Counted from the first letter of the stretch, positions 1 to 9,900 are shown. The stretch: DNA of 64,000 bases from an uncultured Clostridia bacterium (GCA_946555465.1 CAMNST010000011.1:1-64000); one strand, 5' to 3'. Translations and numbers: made by a program. Notes: a model not told the origin generated them from the sequence alone.

Positions 1-79
1 AATCTCCGCCCATAGCGTGACCGGCTGCCTCAAAACCGCATAATCCGTTGATGCCGCTGAAAAATTCTATTTTAATCAT
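1..79 (-). CDS. prp: Ribosomal-processing cysteine protease Prp (partial, N-terminus only)
   Basis: Only the first 26 codons lie in the window; the gene runs off the left edge. The visible residues begin MIKIEFFSG and contain GFEAAGHA, which matches the N-terminus of Prp, the protease that trims the N-terminal extension of ribosomal protein L27 in Firmicutes. The His of GHA is the expected catalytic His; the catalytic Cys would lie outside the window. The start codon overlaps the rplU stop codon by one base (TAATG), which implies translational coupling. The order rplU-prp-(rpmA) is standard for Firmicutes, so rpmA is expected just to the left. Confidence 0.85.
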   Translation of the reverse strand, partial: MIKIEFFSGINGLCGFEAAGHAMGGD

Positions 80-387
80 TACGCATTAATCTTGGTGATC
101 TCAACCTTTGTGTATGGCTGACGATGACCCTTTTTGCGCTTTTCGTCTTTCTTTGGCTTGTAAGTAAATACAGTAATTTTCTTACCCTTGCCGTTTTTAA
201 CAACTGTTGCATCAACAGTCGCACCTGCACAGTCTTTACCGGCTTTAAAACCGTCTTCTGCGCCTACTGCAAGAACTGTATCGAAAGTGATTTTTTCATC
301 AGCCTCAGCATCGAGTTTTTCGATGTAGAGAACATCACCTTCAGAAACCTTGTACTGCTTACCGCCTGTTACAATAACAGCGTACAT
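79..387 (-). CDS. rplU: 50S ribosomal protein L21
   Basis: A 102-residue protein of normal L21 length. It starts [14 protein letters not shown] and ends in a basic tail with [13 protein letters not shown], both typical of L21, which binds 23S rRNA in the large subunit. A strong ribosome binding site (GAAGGAGA) lies 8-9 bases before the ATG. It is the first gene of the rplU-prp-rpmA operon and is read from a strong promoter at 475-502, with an untranslated leader of about 80 nt in between. Confidence 0.97.
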   Translation of the reverse strand: MYAVIVTGGKQYKVSEGDVLYIEKLDAEADEKITFDTVLAVGAEDGFKAGKDCAGATVDATVVKNGKGKKITVFTYKPKKDEKRKKGHRQPYTKVEITKINA

Positions 388-468
388 AGTTAAATATCTC
401 CTTCATAAGTCTCGCTACGATAGGTGTATACATAACATAGTATAACTTCCCGACCCATAATATGCGGC
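388..468 (-). promoter_or_regulatory. 5' leader of the rplU operon, possible L21 leader RNA
   Basis: About 80 untranslated bases lie between the predicted transcription start and rplU. Firmicutes often carry an autoregulatory L21 leader in this position (known for the family). I can see the position and length but did not verify the fold, so the class assignment is inference. Confidence 0.4.
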
Positions 469-474
469 GTAATG

Positions 475-502
475 ATTATACCATAAAAACAGATATTGTC
501 AA
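475..502 (-). promoter_or_regulatory. Promoter of rplU-prp operon
   Basis: Read on the minus strand: TTGACA (497-502), a 16-base spacer, then TATAAT (475-480). Both boxes match the sigma-A consensus exactly. Confidence 0.85.
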
Positions 503-549
503 GCATTATTTGGTGATACATAAATAAAATATGAATAATAAAATAATTC

Positions 550-578
550 TTTACATTTTCTTACAGTTATGATATAAT
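550..578 (+). promoter_or_regulatory. Promoter of rpsO
   Basis: TTTACA (550-555), a 17-base spacer and TATAAT (573-578), about 110 bases before the rpsO start. Confidence 0.8.
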
Positions 579-584
579 TCCTTT

Positions 585-676
585 GCTGAATACGAAGTAC
601 ACGGATAAGGGTTTAAGCCCGACGGGCAATCACCTACCCTTTTCTGAGTTTTTCGATAATCGGCAAATAATATAAA
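585..676 (+). promoter_or_regulatory. Structured 5' leader of rpsO, candidate S15 autoregulatory site
   Basis: About 100 untranslated bases precede rpsO. AAGGGT at 607-612 can pair with ACCCTT at 636-641, enclosing a tight GCCC/GGGC hairpin at 617-627. S15 represses its own mRNA through leader structures in several bacterial groups, although the structures differ between groups. The pairing is seen in the sequence; regulation by S15 is inference. Confidence 0.45.
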
Positions 677-688
677 TGAGGTGAAATT

Positions 689-964
689 ATGACACAGGCA
701 GAAAAACAGGCTATTATCAAAGAGTATGCGACTCACGAAGGTGACACAGGTTCTCCTGAAGTTCAGGTTGCTGTTCTTACAACAAGAATCAACGAACTTA
801 CAGCGCATCTTAAAGTTCATAAGAAAGACCACCACTCAAGACGCGGTCTTCTTAAAATGGTAGGTCACAGAAGAAACCTTCTTGTATACCTTTACAAAAA
901 GGATATTGAAAGATACCGTTCACTTGTTAAGAAACTTGGTATCCGTGATACTCTCGACAGATAA
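689..964 (+). CDS. rpsO: 30S ribosomal protein S15
   Basis: A 91-residue protein close to the usual 89. It carries the S15 signature [16 protein letters not shown] followed by RRNLLVYL. It binds 16S rRNA early in assembly of the small subunit. The site TGAGGTG lies 7 bases before the ATG. It is followed by its own terminator and then by pnp, the widely conserved rpsO-pnp order. Confidence 0.97.
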   Translation: MTQAEKQAIIKEYATHEGDTGSPEVQVAVLTTRINELTAHLKVHKKDHHSRRGLLKMVGHRRNLLVYLYKKDIERYRSLVKKLGIRDTLDR

Positions 965-973
965 TGTCACTCA

Positions 974-1016
974 GGCAGGCAAAGTTTTCACTTTGCTTGC
1001 CTTGTTTGCTTTTTTA
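974..1016 (+). terminator. Terminator after rpsO
   Basis: GGCAGGCAAAG (974-984) pairs with CTTTGCTTGCC (991-1001) around a six-base loop, followed by a T-rich run. It partly separates rpsO from pnp. Confidence 0.8.
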
Positions 1017-1046
1017 TAATACGGCAAACAAATCAACCGCTAATCT

Positions 1047-1127
1047 AAGGAGGGGCAGACAATAGTAGTAAACTGAGTGCATATTATAACTAAATATGCA
1101 TTGAATTTATTACTATTGCACCTCCTT
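1047..1127 (+). promoter_or_regulatory. Long hairpin in the pnp leader
   Basis: An 81-base near-complete inverted repeat between rpsO and pnp. AAGGAGG (1047-1053) pairs with CCTCCTT (1121-1127); AATAGTAGTAAA (1061-1072) pairs with TTTATTACTATT (1106-1117) with a single G-T; TGCATATT (1078-1085) pairs with AATATGCA (1093-1100) around a seven-base loop. It ends 33 bases before the pnp start. In E. coli, a long hairpin in the same place is cut by RNase III and used by PNPase to control its own mRNA. A comparable role here is inference. Confidence 0.75.
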
Positions 1128-1160
1128 TCATTAAATATTTTTCAGAAATGAGGTAAAAAA

Positions 1161-3341
1161 ATGTTTTTTAAAAATTTTAAGGTTTGGGAAACCGAACTCG
1201 CAGGCAGAAAACTTACCCTTGAAACAGGTAAAATGGCAGGCCTTGCAAATGCATCAATTATGGCACGCTACGGTGAAACAGAAGTCCTCTGTAATGTAAC
1301 TGCATCTGCAAAACCAAGAGAGGGCGTTGACTTCTTCCCTCTTTCAGTTGACTATGAAGAGAAGATGTATTCTGTGGGAAGAATTCCCGGTTCATTCTTA
1401 AGAAGAGAGGGCAGAGCAAGCGAAAAAGCAATTCTCACATCACGCTGCATCGACCGACCAATCAGACCGCTTTTCCCTAAAGATTTAAGAAATGACTGTT
1501 CAGTTGTTGCAACAGTAATGTCTGTTGACCCTGACTGCTCACCTGAAATAACAGCAGCAATCGGTGTTTCCGCTGCTCTTGCAATTTCAGATATTCCGTG
1601 GGATGGTCCTATTTCTTCAGTAAATGTCGGACTTGTTGATGGTGAAATCGTTATCAACCCTACTCTTGAACAGAGAGAAAAAAGCGACCTTGTTCTTACA
1701 GTTGCTTCAACAGCAGACCTTGTTGCTATGATTGAGGCAGGCGGTAATGAAATTGACGATGATACAATGTTCAATGCAATTATGGCAGGTCACGAAGAAA
1801 ACAAGAAGATTGTTAACTTCATTCAGGGTATTGTAGATGAAATCGGCAAGCCTAAGTTTGCTTATGAATCATCTGACCCTGATCCTGAAATCATGGCAGA
1901 AATTGAAGAATTCTGCATTGAAGATGTAAAAAAAGCACTTGATACAGACGACAAACTTGTGCGTGATGAGGCTCTCCTTCCTATCTACGCAGCCGTTCAT
2001 GAAAAATTTGACGAACGTTTTGAAGGAAACGAAGCAAAACTTGACGAAATCATGTATCTTGTTCAGAAGCACGTTGTTCGCGCTTGGCTCAAAGATGAAC
2101 ATAAGAGAGTTGACGGAAGAGGAATTGATGAAATTCGTCCTCTTAATGCAGAAGTTGATTTACTTGCAAGAGCCCATGGTTCAGGTCTCTTCACCAGGGG
2201 CCAGACTCAGGTTCTTTCTGTTACAACACTCGGTCCTATAAGCGACAGCCAACTTCTTGACGGCCTTGACGAACAAACCGAAAAGAGATATATTCACCAC
2301 TATAACTTCCCGTCATACTCTGTCGGCGAAACAAAACCTTCAAGAGGACCGGGAAGAAGAGAAATCGGTCACGGCGCACTTGCTGAAAAGGCACTTGTTC
2401 CCGTGCTTCCTACTGTAGATGAATTCCCATATGCAATAAGAGTTGTATCTGAAGTTCTTTCTTCAAACGGTTCAACATCACAGGGTTCCATCTGCGGCTC
2501 AACCCTTTCACTTATGGCTGCAGGCGTTCCGATAAAAGCACCTGTTGCAGGTATCAGTTGTGGACTTATCACCGGAGACGAAGGTGTTTACGGCGACTTT
2601 ATGACAATGGTTGATATTCAGGGTCTTGAAGACTTCTACGGCGATATGGACTTTAAAGTTGCAGGTACCAAAAAAGGTATCACAGCAATTCAGATGGATC
2701 TTAAAGTTCATGGTCTTACTCCTGAAATCATCAAAGAAGCATTTGCCAAAACACATGCTGCAAGAGACTATATTCTTGATGAAATTATGCTTCCGGTTAT
2801 CAGCGAACCAAGAAAAGAACTTTCAAAATTTGCTCCGAAAATGTATACGCTTACAATTAATCCTGATAAAATCGGTGATGTTATCGGTAAGGGCGGCAAA
2901 GTTATTCAGGAAATTCAGGCTGACTACGATGTTAAAATCAACATTGAGGAAGACGGCAGAGTTTTCGTAAGCGGCGTTGATGCTGAAAAATGCGAAGGCG
3001 CAGTAAGCATTGTTAAACTTATTGCAACCGACCCTGAAGTTGGTGCTTTCTACAACGGTATTGTAACAAGAGTTATGAACTTCGGCGCTTTTGTTGAAAT
3101 TGCTCCGGGCAAAGAAGGTCTTGTTCACATTTCAAGACTTGATGTTAAGAGAACAGAAAAAGTTGAAGACGTTGTAAACATCGGTGATTCAATCATTGTA
3201 AAATGCATTGAAATTGATGATCAGGGCAGAATCAACCTTTCAAGAAGAGATGCACTTATTGAACTTGAAGGCATGACTCCTGAAAATGAAATTGACGAAA
3301 CACCGAGAAAGCCTCGTCGTGACAATCGTCCAAGAAGATAA
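1161..3341 (+). CDS. pnp: Polyribonucleotide nucleotidyltransferase (PNPase)
   Basis: A 726-residue protein of normal PNPase size. It degrades RNA 3' to 5' by phosphorolysis in the cytoplasm. Two RNase PH-like domains fill roughly residues 1-550, a KH domain carries the GKGGK loop near residue 577, and an S1 RNA-binding domain starts near residue 625 (YNGIVTRVMNFGAFVEI). A basic tail ends the protein. The ATG has a TGAGGT site about 9 bases upstream. Expression is probably controlled through the long leader hairpin at 1047-1127. A strong terminator closes the unit. Confidence 0.97.
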   Translation: MFFKNFKVWETELAGRKLTLETGKMAGLANASIMARYGETEVLCNVTASAKPREGVDFFPLSVDYEEKMYSVGRIPGSFLRREGRASEKAILTSRCIDRPIRPLFPKDLRNDCSVVATVMSVDPDCSPEITAAIGVSAALAISDIPWDGPISSVNVGLVDGEIVINPTLEQREKSDLVLTVASTADLVAMIEAGGNEIDDDTMFNAIMAGHEENKKIVNFIQGIVDEIGKPKFAYESSDPDPEIMAEIEEFCIEDVKKALDTDDKLVRDEALLPIYAAVHEKFDERFEGNEAKLDEIMYLVQKHVVRAWLKDEHKRVDGRGIDEIRPLNAEVDLLARAHGSGLFTRGQTQVLSVTTLGPISDSQLLDGLDEQTEKRYIHHYNFPSYSVGETKPSRGPGRREIGHGALAEKALVPVLPTVDEFPYAIRVVSEVLSSNGSTSQGSICGSTLSLMAAGVPIKAPVAGISCGLITGDEGVYGDFMTMVDIQGLEDFYGDMDFKVAGTKKGITAIQMDLKVHGLTPEIIKEAFAKTHAARDYILDEIMLPVISEPRKELSKFAPKMYTLTINPDKIGDVIGKGGKVIQEIQADYDVKINIEEDGRVFVSGVDAEKCEGAVSIVKLIATDPEVGAFYNGIVTRVMNFGAFVEIAPGKEGLVHISRLDVKRTEKVEDVVNIGDSIIVKCIEIDDQGRINLSRRDALIELEGMTPENEIDETPRKPRRDNRPRR

Positions 3342-3354
3342 AATTTTATAAAAC

Positions 3355-3398
3355 AAAAAACCGTTCGGAAAGTTTACTTGCTTTTCGGGCGGTTTTTT
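3355..3398 (+). terminator. Terminator after pnp
   Basis: AAAAAACCG and CGGTTTTTT form the base of a hairpin that also pairs TTCGGAAAG with CTTTTCGGG, followed by a T run. Confidence 0.85.
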
Positions 3399-3463
3399 GT
3401 TACAATTTTTACAGCACTATCTCACACGGCAATTCATCCATTCACGAATTTAAGGAGATAACC

Positions 3464-4993
3464 ATGAATAAAATCAGTGTTGAGGGCAACCGCTTTGTTG
3501 ACGAATACGACAGAGAGCGTATATTTTACGGTATTAATTTCGGTAATAAAGGTTTTACACTTTCATATTTACACGAAAAATTTGACAGTGACGGTGTACT
3601 GGGTGACAATATTGATTATCTGAAAAATCACGGACTTAATATTGTAAGATACTTCCTAAACTGGTCATATCTTGAACCAAATCCCGGCGAATACAACGAA
3701 AAAGCGTTTGATGACATAAAGCGATTCCTTGATATGTGTGTCAAAAAAGGGATGTATGTTATTATTGATATGCATCAGGACCTTTACAGCAGTTTTGACC
3801 TTATACCCAAACTGATGTCTGCAAAGAAAAGACCGAAATGGGCAAACAAAATGGGTGACGGGGCACCGGAATGGGCGTGTATTACAGACGGTCATTCTTT
3901 CAGAACTCCCCTGTTTGTCTGGGCTGAAGGTTATTTTATTGACAAAGCAGTTCATCATTGTTTTGACAATTTCTGGAATAACACCGAAGTTTTCGGAAAA
4001 GGACTTCAGGATTATTTCTGCGATTTGTGGAGAGAGATAGCAAAACGTTTTTCAGATCATCCTGCACTGGTGGGATTTGACCTTTTCAATGAACCGTTTC
4101 AGGGCAGCGATAGCGGAGAAATATACAGAAAACTTATCAAATCCGTTGTAAAAACAACAATAAAAGATGAACGCATAAACAAGAAAAAACTGTTGTCATC
4201 TTTATCGCAGAAAGAACCTGTACCAAAAATTCTGGAACAGTACAATGCAGATATGCTTAAAGCAATAACTTCACCCTGCAAAGAAATTGTTGAGAGATTT
4301 GACAAAGAAACTTACTCCCCTTTTATTAATAAAGTTGCCGCAGCAATACGTCAGGAAACAGATAAGGGAATTATTTTTTTTGAACACAGTTATTATTCAA
4401 ATCTCGGTATCCCCTTTTCTGCACCACCGATAACAGTAGGCGGAAAACGTGAAACCAATCAGGCTTTTGCTCCCCACGCATATGATTTCATGGTAGATAC
4501 TCCGATTTATAAATATGCCGATAACAATCGTGTGGAATCCATCTTTAACCAAAGAAGAAAAGAGCAGAACGAAAATCTCAAAACACCTGTTATGGTTGGC
4601 GAATGGGGCGGAGGTCATTATCCGTTTGACTGGATTCCTCACGCTGAATTTCTGCTTGATTTATTTGATAGTTACAAATGGAGTCATCTTTACTGGTGTT
4701 TTTACCAAAATATGAAAAACACACCGATAGTTGATATGCTTTGCAGACCGCACCCCGTTGCAGTCTGCGGAGAGATTGTTTCATATAAGTTCAATAAAAC
4801 CGAAAATAAATTCACACTTCAGTTTGAACAGACTAAAACATATCCTGTTCCGACCGTAATTTTCTGCCACAGAGAAATTAAAGAAGTTATAACGAACGGA
4901 AATTACACGGTGGAAAAAGCAGGTGCACATACATATCTGTTAAATCTTAAAACTGAAAAAGGCACAAACAAAATTGAAATTATGTTCAAATAA
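3464..4993 (+). CDS. Glycoside hydrolase family 5, endoglycoceramidase-like
   Basis: A 509-residue GH5 (clan A) retaining hydrolase. The acid/base Glu is E210 in DLFNEPF and the nucleophile is E380 in VGEWGGG. DMHQDLYSS around residue 104 is typical of endoglycoceramidases, which cut the glycan from the ceramide of glycosphingolipids; a beta-sandwich C-terminal domain (from about residue 425) also fits that family. There is no signal peptide, so the protein looks cytoplasmic, which is unusual for an enzyme on membrane glycolipids. Substrate could be a related beta-glucoside or beta-galactoside instead. The start has an AAGGAGATAACC site. It is a single-gene unit between two terminators. Confidence 0.75.
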   Translation: MNKISVEGNRFVDEYDRERIFYGINFGNKGFTLSYLHEKFDSDGVLGDNIDYLKNHGLNIVRYFLNWSYLEPNPGEYNEKAFDDIKRFLDMCVKKGMYVIIDMHQDLYSSFDLIPKLMSAKKRPKWANKMGDGAPEWACITDGHSFRTPLFVWAEGYFIDKAVHHCFDNFWNNTEVFGKGLQDYFCDLWREIAKRFSDHPALVGFDLFNEPFQGSDSGEIYRKLIKSVVKTTIKDERINKKKLLSSLSQKEPVPKILEQYNADMLKAITSPCKEIVERFDKETYSPFINKVAAAIRQETDKGIIFFEHSYYSNLGIPFSAPPITVGGKRETNQAFAPHAYDFMVDTPIYKYADNNRVESIFNQRRKEQNENLKTPVMVGEWGGGHYPFDWIPHAEFLLDLFDSYKWSHLYWCFYQNMKNTPIVDMLCRPHPVAVCGEIVSYKFNKTENKFTLQFEQTKTYPVPTVIFCHREIKEVITNGNYTVEKAGAHTYLLNLKTEKGTNKIEIMFK

Positions 4994-5002
4994 TGTCCTT
5001 TA

Positions 5003-5044
5003 AAAAACAAAAACCACGAACAATTTGTTCGTGGTTTTTGTTTT
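5003..5044. terminator. Bidirectional terminator between GH5 and repeat protein
   Basis: AAAACCACGAACAA pairs with TTGTTCGTGGTTTT, with A and T tracts on both sides, so it can stop the converging transcripts from both strands. Confidence 0.85.
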
Positions 5045-5092
5045 AGCGCATATATGTTTTTACATTTAAATTTTTAAACGGAAACAATTAAA

Positions 5093-6538
5093 TTACCATG
5101 TAAAATCTCCGCTCCATTTTCCGCAGTAAGGACATCTCCAACCCTGATAACCCTTTGGACAGTTTTCAACATACTGGCGTGCTGTTATCTCGTTATAAAG
5201 ATATTTAGCCATCCAATCCATTGCTTCGTTTTCTGCATATTCAATAACTTCTTCTTTTGTATCAAACCATTTGCCCATATTGCCGCATACAGCATAATGA
5301 GTTGCATTATTTGAACAAGAATGCATATTTGCAGCAGTTTTTACGGTTTTAACACTGCTCCAGCCTGAAAACAAAGTGGTCTGCTTTCCGTCAACAACTA
5401 CCTCTTTATAAGTTCTTATTCTTACATAATAGTTTTTGTTGATACCCATTTTTGTTCTGCGCAGCGAATATTCATTTACATCAGACAAAGTAACTGTTCT
5501 TGAATTGGAGAAATTGCTGTACTGGCTGTACTGCACCTGATAGCCTGACAACTCTGCCCAGTAATTTTTCCACTGAACAGTAAATCCCTGAGAGGTTGGA
5601 AGAAGCGAAACAATGTAAGTCTGCTTAGGTATAATATAAAAATAAATTGTTTTTGAACCTTTATAACCGTTAATATAATTTACTTTTATTGAATATCTGC
5701 CAACATCTGTTCTGCCCTCATCATAAGTAAGGGTATAGTCTTTCTTATATACAAGTTTTCTTCCCTTAAAATCGGTTACCGATACACCGGGGCCGATATC
5801 TCTTCCGGTATAATAATATGACCATGCACTTGGTTTTGCAGTACATTTATCTGCAGGAATTTCATTAATATTAAAATAAAGCGTTTCACTGCCGCTGTAA
5901 TTACCCATATAATTAACAACTATTGCGTATTTGCCGGGGTCGGTTCTGCCTTCATCATAAGTAAGGGTATAATCGGTTCTATAAATAAGTTTTCTGTTAT
6001 TTTTATCAACTATACTTACACCCGGACCAATATCTTTGCCTGTGTAATAATATGAATTTGAAGAAAGTTTTGCTGCGCAATCGTCGGAATTTATCGGGGT
6101 AATATCAAAATACAAGGTTTGCGAACCGGCATAATCGCCCATAAAATGAATGGTTACCGCATAAGTGCCGACATTTGTTCTGCCCTTATCATAAACAAGT
6201 TTATAATCGGTTTTATATTTCAGAGTTTTGCCGTTTTTATCTTTTACGGTTACGCCGGGGCCGATATCTCTGCCGGTATAACTGTAAGATGTTCTGCCAA
6301 GTTTCATATCGGCAGGCGCAGCAATAGTCTTAGTCTCTTTAACATAGCCGCAGACGGAACATTTATATTCGGTAAATCCATCTTCCGCCGTTGTTGCAGC
6401 AGCACCGAGCGACCATACAAATTTATGGCTGCAGTTTGCAATCGGTGATATCTCATCTGCCATAACGGCAAAATTAACAGCCGCAGTTATGCCAAAAAGC
6501 ATAAATACTGAAAATAATAAAGAAATTGTTTTTTTCAA
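5093..6538 (-). CDS. Secreted protein with three roughly 76-residue repeats and an Fn3-like domain
   Basis: A hydrophobic N-terminal signal peptide is followed by a short Cys-containing segment (CSVCGY), three tandem repeats (about residues 78-306), a fibronectin type III-like domain (about 310-405) and a Cys-rich tail with CPYCGKW that could bind metal. Each repeat has the pattern Y-Y-TG(R/K)DIGPGV followed by K-TDY-L-YD-GRT, and ends with NY-GSxTLYF. I infer a cell-surface or secreted role; no catalytic motif is visible. The start is most likely the TTG at 6538, because the strong GAGGTGA site sits at correct spacing to it. An in-frame GTG at 6547 overlaps that site. It shares all of its repeat and Fn3 architecture with the larger protein at 6915-10478. 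Confidence 0.7.
   Translation of the reverse strand: MKKTISLLFSVFMLFGITAAVNFAVMADEISPIANCSHKFVWSLGAAATTAEDGFTEYKCSVCGYVKETKTIAAPADMKLGRTSYSYTGRDIGPGVTVKDKNGKTLKYKTDYKLVYDKGRTNVGTYAVTIHFMGDYAGSQTLYFDITPINSDDCAAKLSSNSYYYTGKDIGPGVSIVDKNNRKLIYRTDYTLTYDEGRTDPGKYAIVVNYMGNYSGSETLYFNINEIPADKCTAKPSAWSYYYTGRDIGPGVSVTDFKGRKLVYKKDYTLTYDEGRTDVGRYSIKVNYINGYKGSKTIYFYIIPKQTYIVSLLPTSQGFTVQWKNYWAELSGYQVQYSQYSNFSNSRTVTLSDVNEYSLRRTKMGINKNYYVRIRTYKEVVVDGKQTTLFSGWSSVKTVKTAANMHSCSNNATHYAVCGNMGKWFDTKEEVIEYAENEAMDWMAKYLYNEITARQYVENCPKGYQGWRCPYCGKWSGDFTW
5621..6307 (-). repeat. Three tandem coding repeats (about 229 bp each)
   Basis: DNA encoding the three protein repeats of the gene at 5093-6538. The unit is homologous to the six-copy array at 7923-9311. 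Confidence 0.8.
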
Positions 6539-6556
6539 GTTTCTCACCTCATTTTA

Positions 6557-6585
6557 ATTATAACACAGTTAAAGTGTATTGTAAA
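6557..6585 (-). promoter_or_regulatory. Promoter of the three-repeat secreted protein gene
   Basis: Minus strand: TTTACA (6580-6585), 17-base spacer, TATAAT (6557-6562). Confidence 0.75.
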
Positions 6586-6693
6586 TCAATATTACCATAT
6601 TCTTACAATAATCGCAATACATTTGTTATGCATATATGTATATAAATTTTTAATACAATAATATATACAGTTATATTGCAAAGGAATAAGAAT

Positions 6694-6867
6694 ATGAAAA
6701 AATTCAAAATACCAAGTACACCACCCACAACAAATAAATGCATACGTTTTCCAAATGATGTAATCGAAAATGTTGAAAATGCCATTAAAGGAAAAGACTG
6801 CACCTTTACCGCCTTTGTCGTTGAGGCTGTGCGTGTTGCACTTGAAAATCTGGAAGACGGCGAATAA
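6694..6867 (+). CDS. Small ribbon-helix-helix-like protein
   Basis: A 57-residue basic-then-acidic protein starting MKKFKIPSTPPT. The segment KCIRFPNDVIENVENAIKGK followed by a helix ending in VRVALENLE resembles the strand-helix-helix core of ribbon-helix-helix DNA-binding proteins. The ATG at 6694 has AAGGA 8 bases upstream; a TTG in frame at 6676 lacks such a site. It stands alone between two minus-strand genes and ends at a terminator. The function is unknown; a small DNA-binding regulator is the best guess. Confidence 0.6.
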   Translation: MKKFKIPSTPPTTNKCIRFPNDVIENVENAIKGKDCTFTAFVVEAVRVALENLEDGE

Positions 6868-6880
6868 TAGCAAGAAAGCA

Positions 6881-6918
6881 AAATCCCTCTATGAAATATC
6901 ATAGAGGGATTTTTTTAT
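6881..6918. terminator. Bidirectional terminator between the small RHH-like gene and the M14 gene
   Basis: AAATCCCTCTATGA pairs with TCATAGAGGGATTT around a four-base loop, with T runs on the plus strand. The stop codon of the minus-strand gene lies inside its T tract. Confidence 0.85.
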
Positions 6919-9900
6919 CTATTATAATTGTCGATTATGCGGTTGAGCATATTGCACACATTGCCATGATCAACTCTATACGGCGAAGCAAACTCAACAA
7001 TAGCCGAAGGACAGTTGTATGTATTATGAACATATCCGATAACATAACCGCTGTCTGCCCCGAAACGGTCAGGTTTTCTTCCGTTAAGACCAAGCGCAGG
7101 GGTTATGATGTTGCAAAGGTCAGGTGAGCCGATTGATTCATTATCCCAGCCATGGAAATTAAGATACACATCAGGCTGATAGTTATTAAGGAAATTTACA
7201 TAACTTCTTGTTTCCGATGCCTTAAAAAGACCGCTGCCGAAATCTCTGTTCATATCAACATGGTTTGCATTGCATCTGCCGAATGCATTCGGATTTGCAC
7301 GCTGATTATTTAAACCTGCTATTGTTCCGTCGGGATTAAGACACGGAATAATTACAAGACGCATATTTTTAAGTTTAGATGGATTTTTTGAATAATATTC
7401 AATCAGTTTATTTGCCTCTTCAACAAGAACCTGACCATCTCGGTAGTAGTTATCTTCAAAACCGTGAATAGCAAAATCCATTACAAATGTTTTGGTATAT
7501 TTTGAGCCGTTTGTTATGATATATGCTTCAAGCGGTCTTCCCTGAACCGATGTTCCGAATCTTGTATATGAAACATTATTACTGCTGCGTGAAATCTGAT
7601 ATGCGCTTCTATTGAGTGAAAGGCACTCGTCAACAACAACAGATTTTACAGCGCTCCAGCCCGAGAAAAGCGTTGTCTGCCTTCCGTCAACAACAACATT
7701 TTTATATGTTCTTACTCTTACATAATATGTTTTGTTTTTACCCATCTTTGTTCTCGTTACCGAAGAAGCGGACGGATTGTCAAAAGTAAGGGTAACGCCG
7801 CCGCTGAAATCACTGTGCTGACTATACTGAACATTATAGCCCGTTATTTCTTCTTTCTGAGTATACCAGTCAACGGTAAAACTTTGGTCAAGAAGATTTT
7901 TGGTAAGTGATTTTATAGAAACCTGTTTTGGTATGATGTAAAAATAAATGGTCTGCGAACCTGAATAGTTGCCTATATAATTGACAGTTATTGAATATCT
8001 GCCAACCTTTGTTCTGCCTTCATCATAAGTAAGGGTATAATCGGTTTTGTAAACAAGTTTTCTGCCCGAACTATCAGTTACGGTTATTCCGGGGCCGATA
8101 TCCTTGCCCGTATAATAATAGGACCATGCAGACGGCTTTACGGTAAATTGCGAAGCAGGTTTGTCCACAATATCAAAATAAAGCGTTTCGCTTGGAACGC
8201 CTGCATACGCACCGATATAGTTAACTATAACAGAATATGTTCCGACTTCGGTTCTGCCCTCATCATAAACCAGCATATAATCTGTTTTATATTTCAGTGT
8301 TTCTCCGTCACTCGTCTTAACTGTTACACCGGGACCGATATCTTTGCCGGTATAATAATAAGTCTGTGCAGAGAGTTTTGCAATCAGAGTTACAGGCTCT
8401 TTAATAATAAAATAAACTCTGACACTGCCGCTGTAATTTCCGATATAGTTTACATCTATATAATACTCTCCGGGTTCTGTTCTGCCCGGCGCATATGTAA
8501 GCGTGTAATCAGTTTTATAAATAAGTTTTCTGCCGGTATCATCAACAATACTTACACCGGGGCCAATATCTTTGCCGGTATATGCATATTCTGTTTTTGA
8601 TAATTTAACAGTACATTTTGCCGATGATTTAGGAACAATATCAAAATAAAGCGTTTCGCTCGGAATGCCTGCATATTGACCTATATAATTTACTGTAACA
8701 CCGTATCTGCCGGCATCGGTTCTGCCTGCTGCGTAAGTAAGCGTATAATCCGTTTTATATTTGAGCGTATTTCCCTTTTCATCTTTAACGCTTACACCGG
8801 GACCGATATCCCTGCCAGTATAAACATATGAAGTTGAAGAAAGTTTTGCTGTAAGCGAATGAGATTTTTTGATAGTAAACCAAAGGGTTTGCGATCCCGC
8901 ATAATTGCCGATATAATTTACGGTAACACTGTAAGTACCCGGCAAAACTCTGCCATTGTCATACGTAAGCGTATAATCCGTTTTATAAACAAGTTTTCTG
9001 CCGGTATCATCAACAACACTTACACCGGGTCCGATATCCTTACCTGTATACTCATATTCTGTTTTGGATAACTTTGCTGTGCATTTTTCAGCAGGTTTAG
9101 GAGTAATATCAAAATAAAGAGTCTCAGAACCGGCATATTTGCCCATAAAATGAATGGTTACGCCGTATCGGCCCGCATTTGTTCTTCCTGCATCATAAAC
9201 CAGAGAATAGTCTGTTTTATATTTAAGCGTATTGCCGGCACTGTCTTTTACAGTCACGCCGGGGCCGATATCTTTGCCTGTGTATTCATACGCCGTTCTG
9301 CCAAGTTTCATATCGGAAGGAGCGTAAATAACACCTGTCATATTTTTATAACCGCAGATTTTGCACCGTGCGGCAATTTCACCGTTTTTATCAACAGTTG
9401 CAGGGCTGAGAATTTCGCCCTCTTCATATGAACATTCAAACGATTCTGACACTTCTGTGTATGTAACATCATCGGTTACATCCGAAATTTCAGGAGACCA
9501 CTTATATACAGAATGCGTACCGTCTGAATTTGATACGGTCTGACTCTGCTTCGCAACAGCAATATCAGCAGCCTTTGTTCCCGGTGCATATTCTGCCATA
9601 ACTATTTTTTCGTCAGCACTTTTGAATATAACAACAGGAAAATTATCAAAATTCAGCGAATTATTTTTTGCGTAAAGATGAGCAGGTGAATTTGTGTAAC
9701 CATGAAAAGTTACTGCACTGCCTTCTGTCACAACTGAAGCACCGATTGTAAGGTCTGTTTTTGAATAAAAATATATATCTTTAAGATTATCGCATCTTGC
9801 AAACGCTTTTGCACCTATAACCGAAACACTTTCCGGAACAGTTATCTCGGTAATTTCAGAACAACTTACACCTGACTGCTGCATTATACTTGTGACAGTT

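Noticed and set aside
7923-9311. Regularly spaced repeats as a CRISPR array
   Set aside because: The 231-bp units are coding, in frame and without short identical repeats and unique spacers; no cas genes are present.
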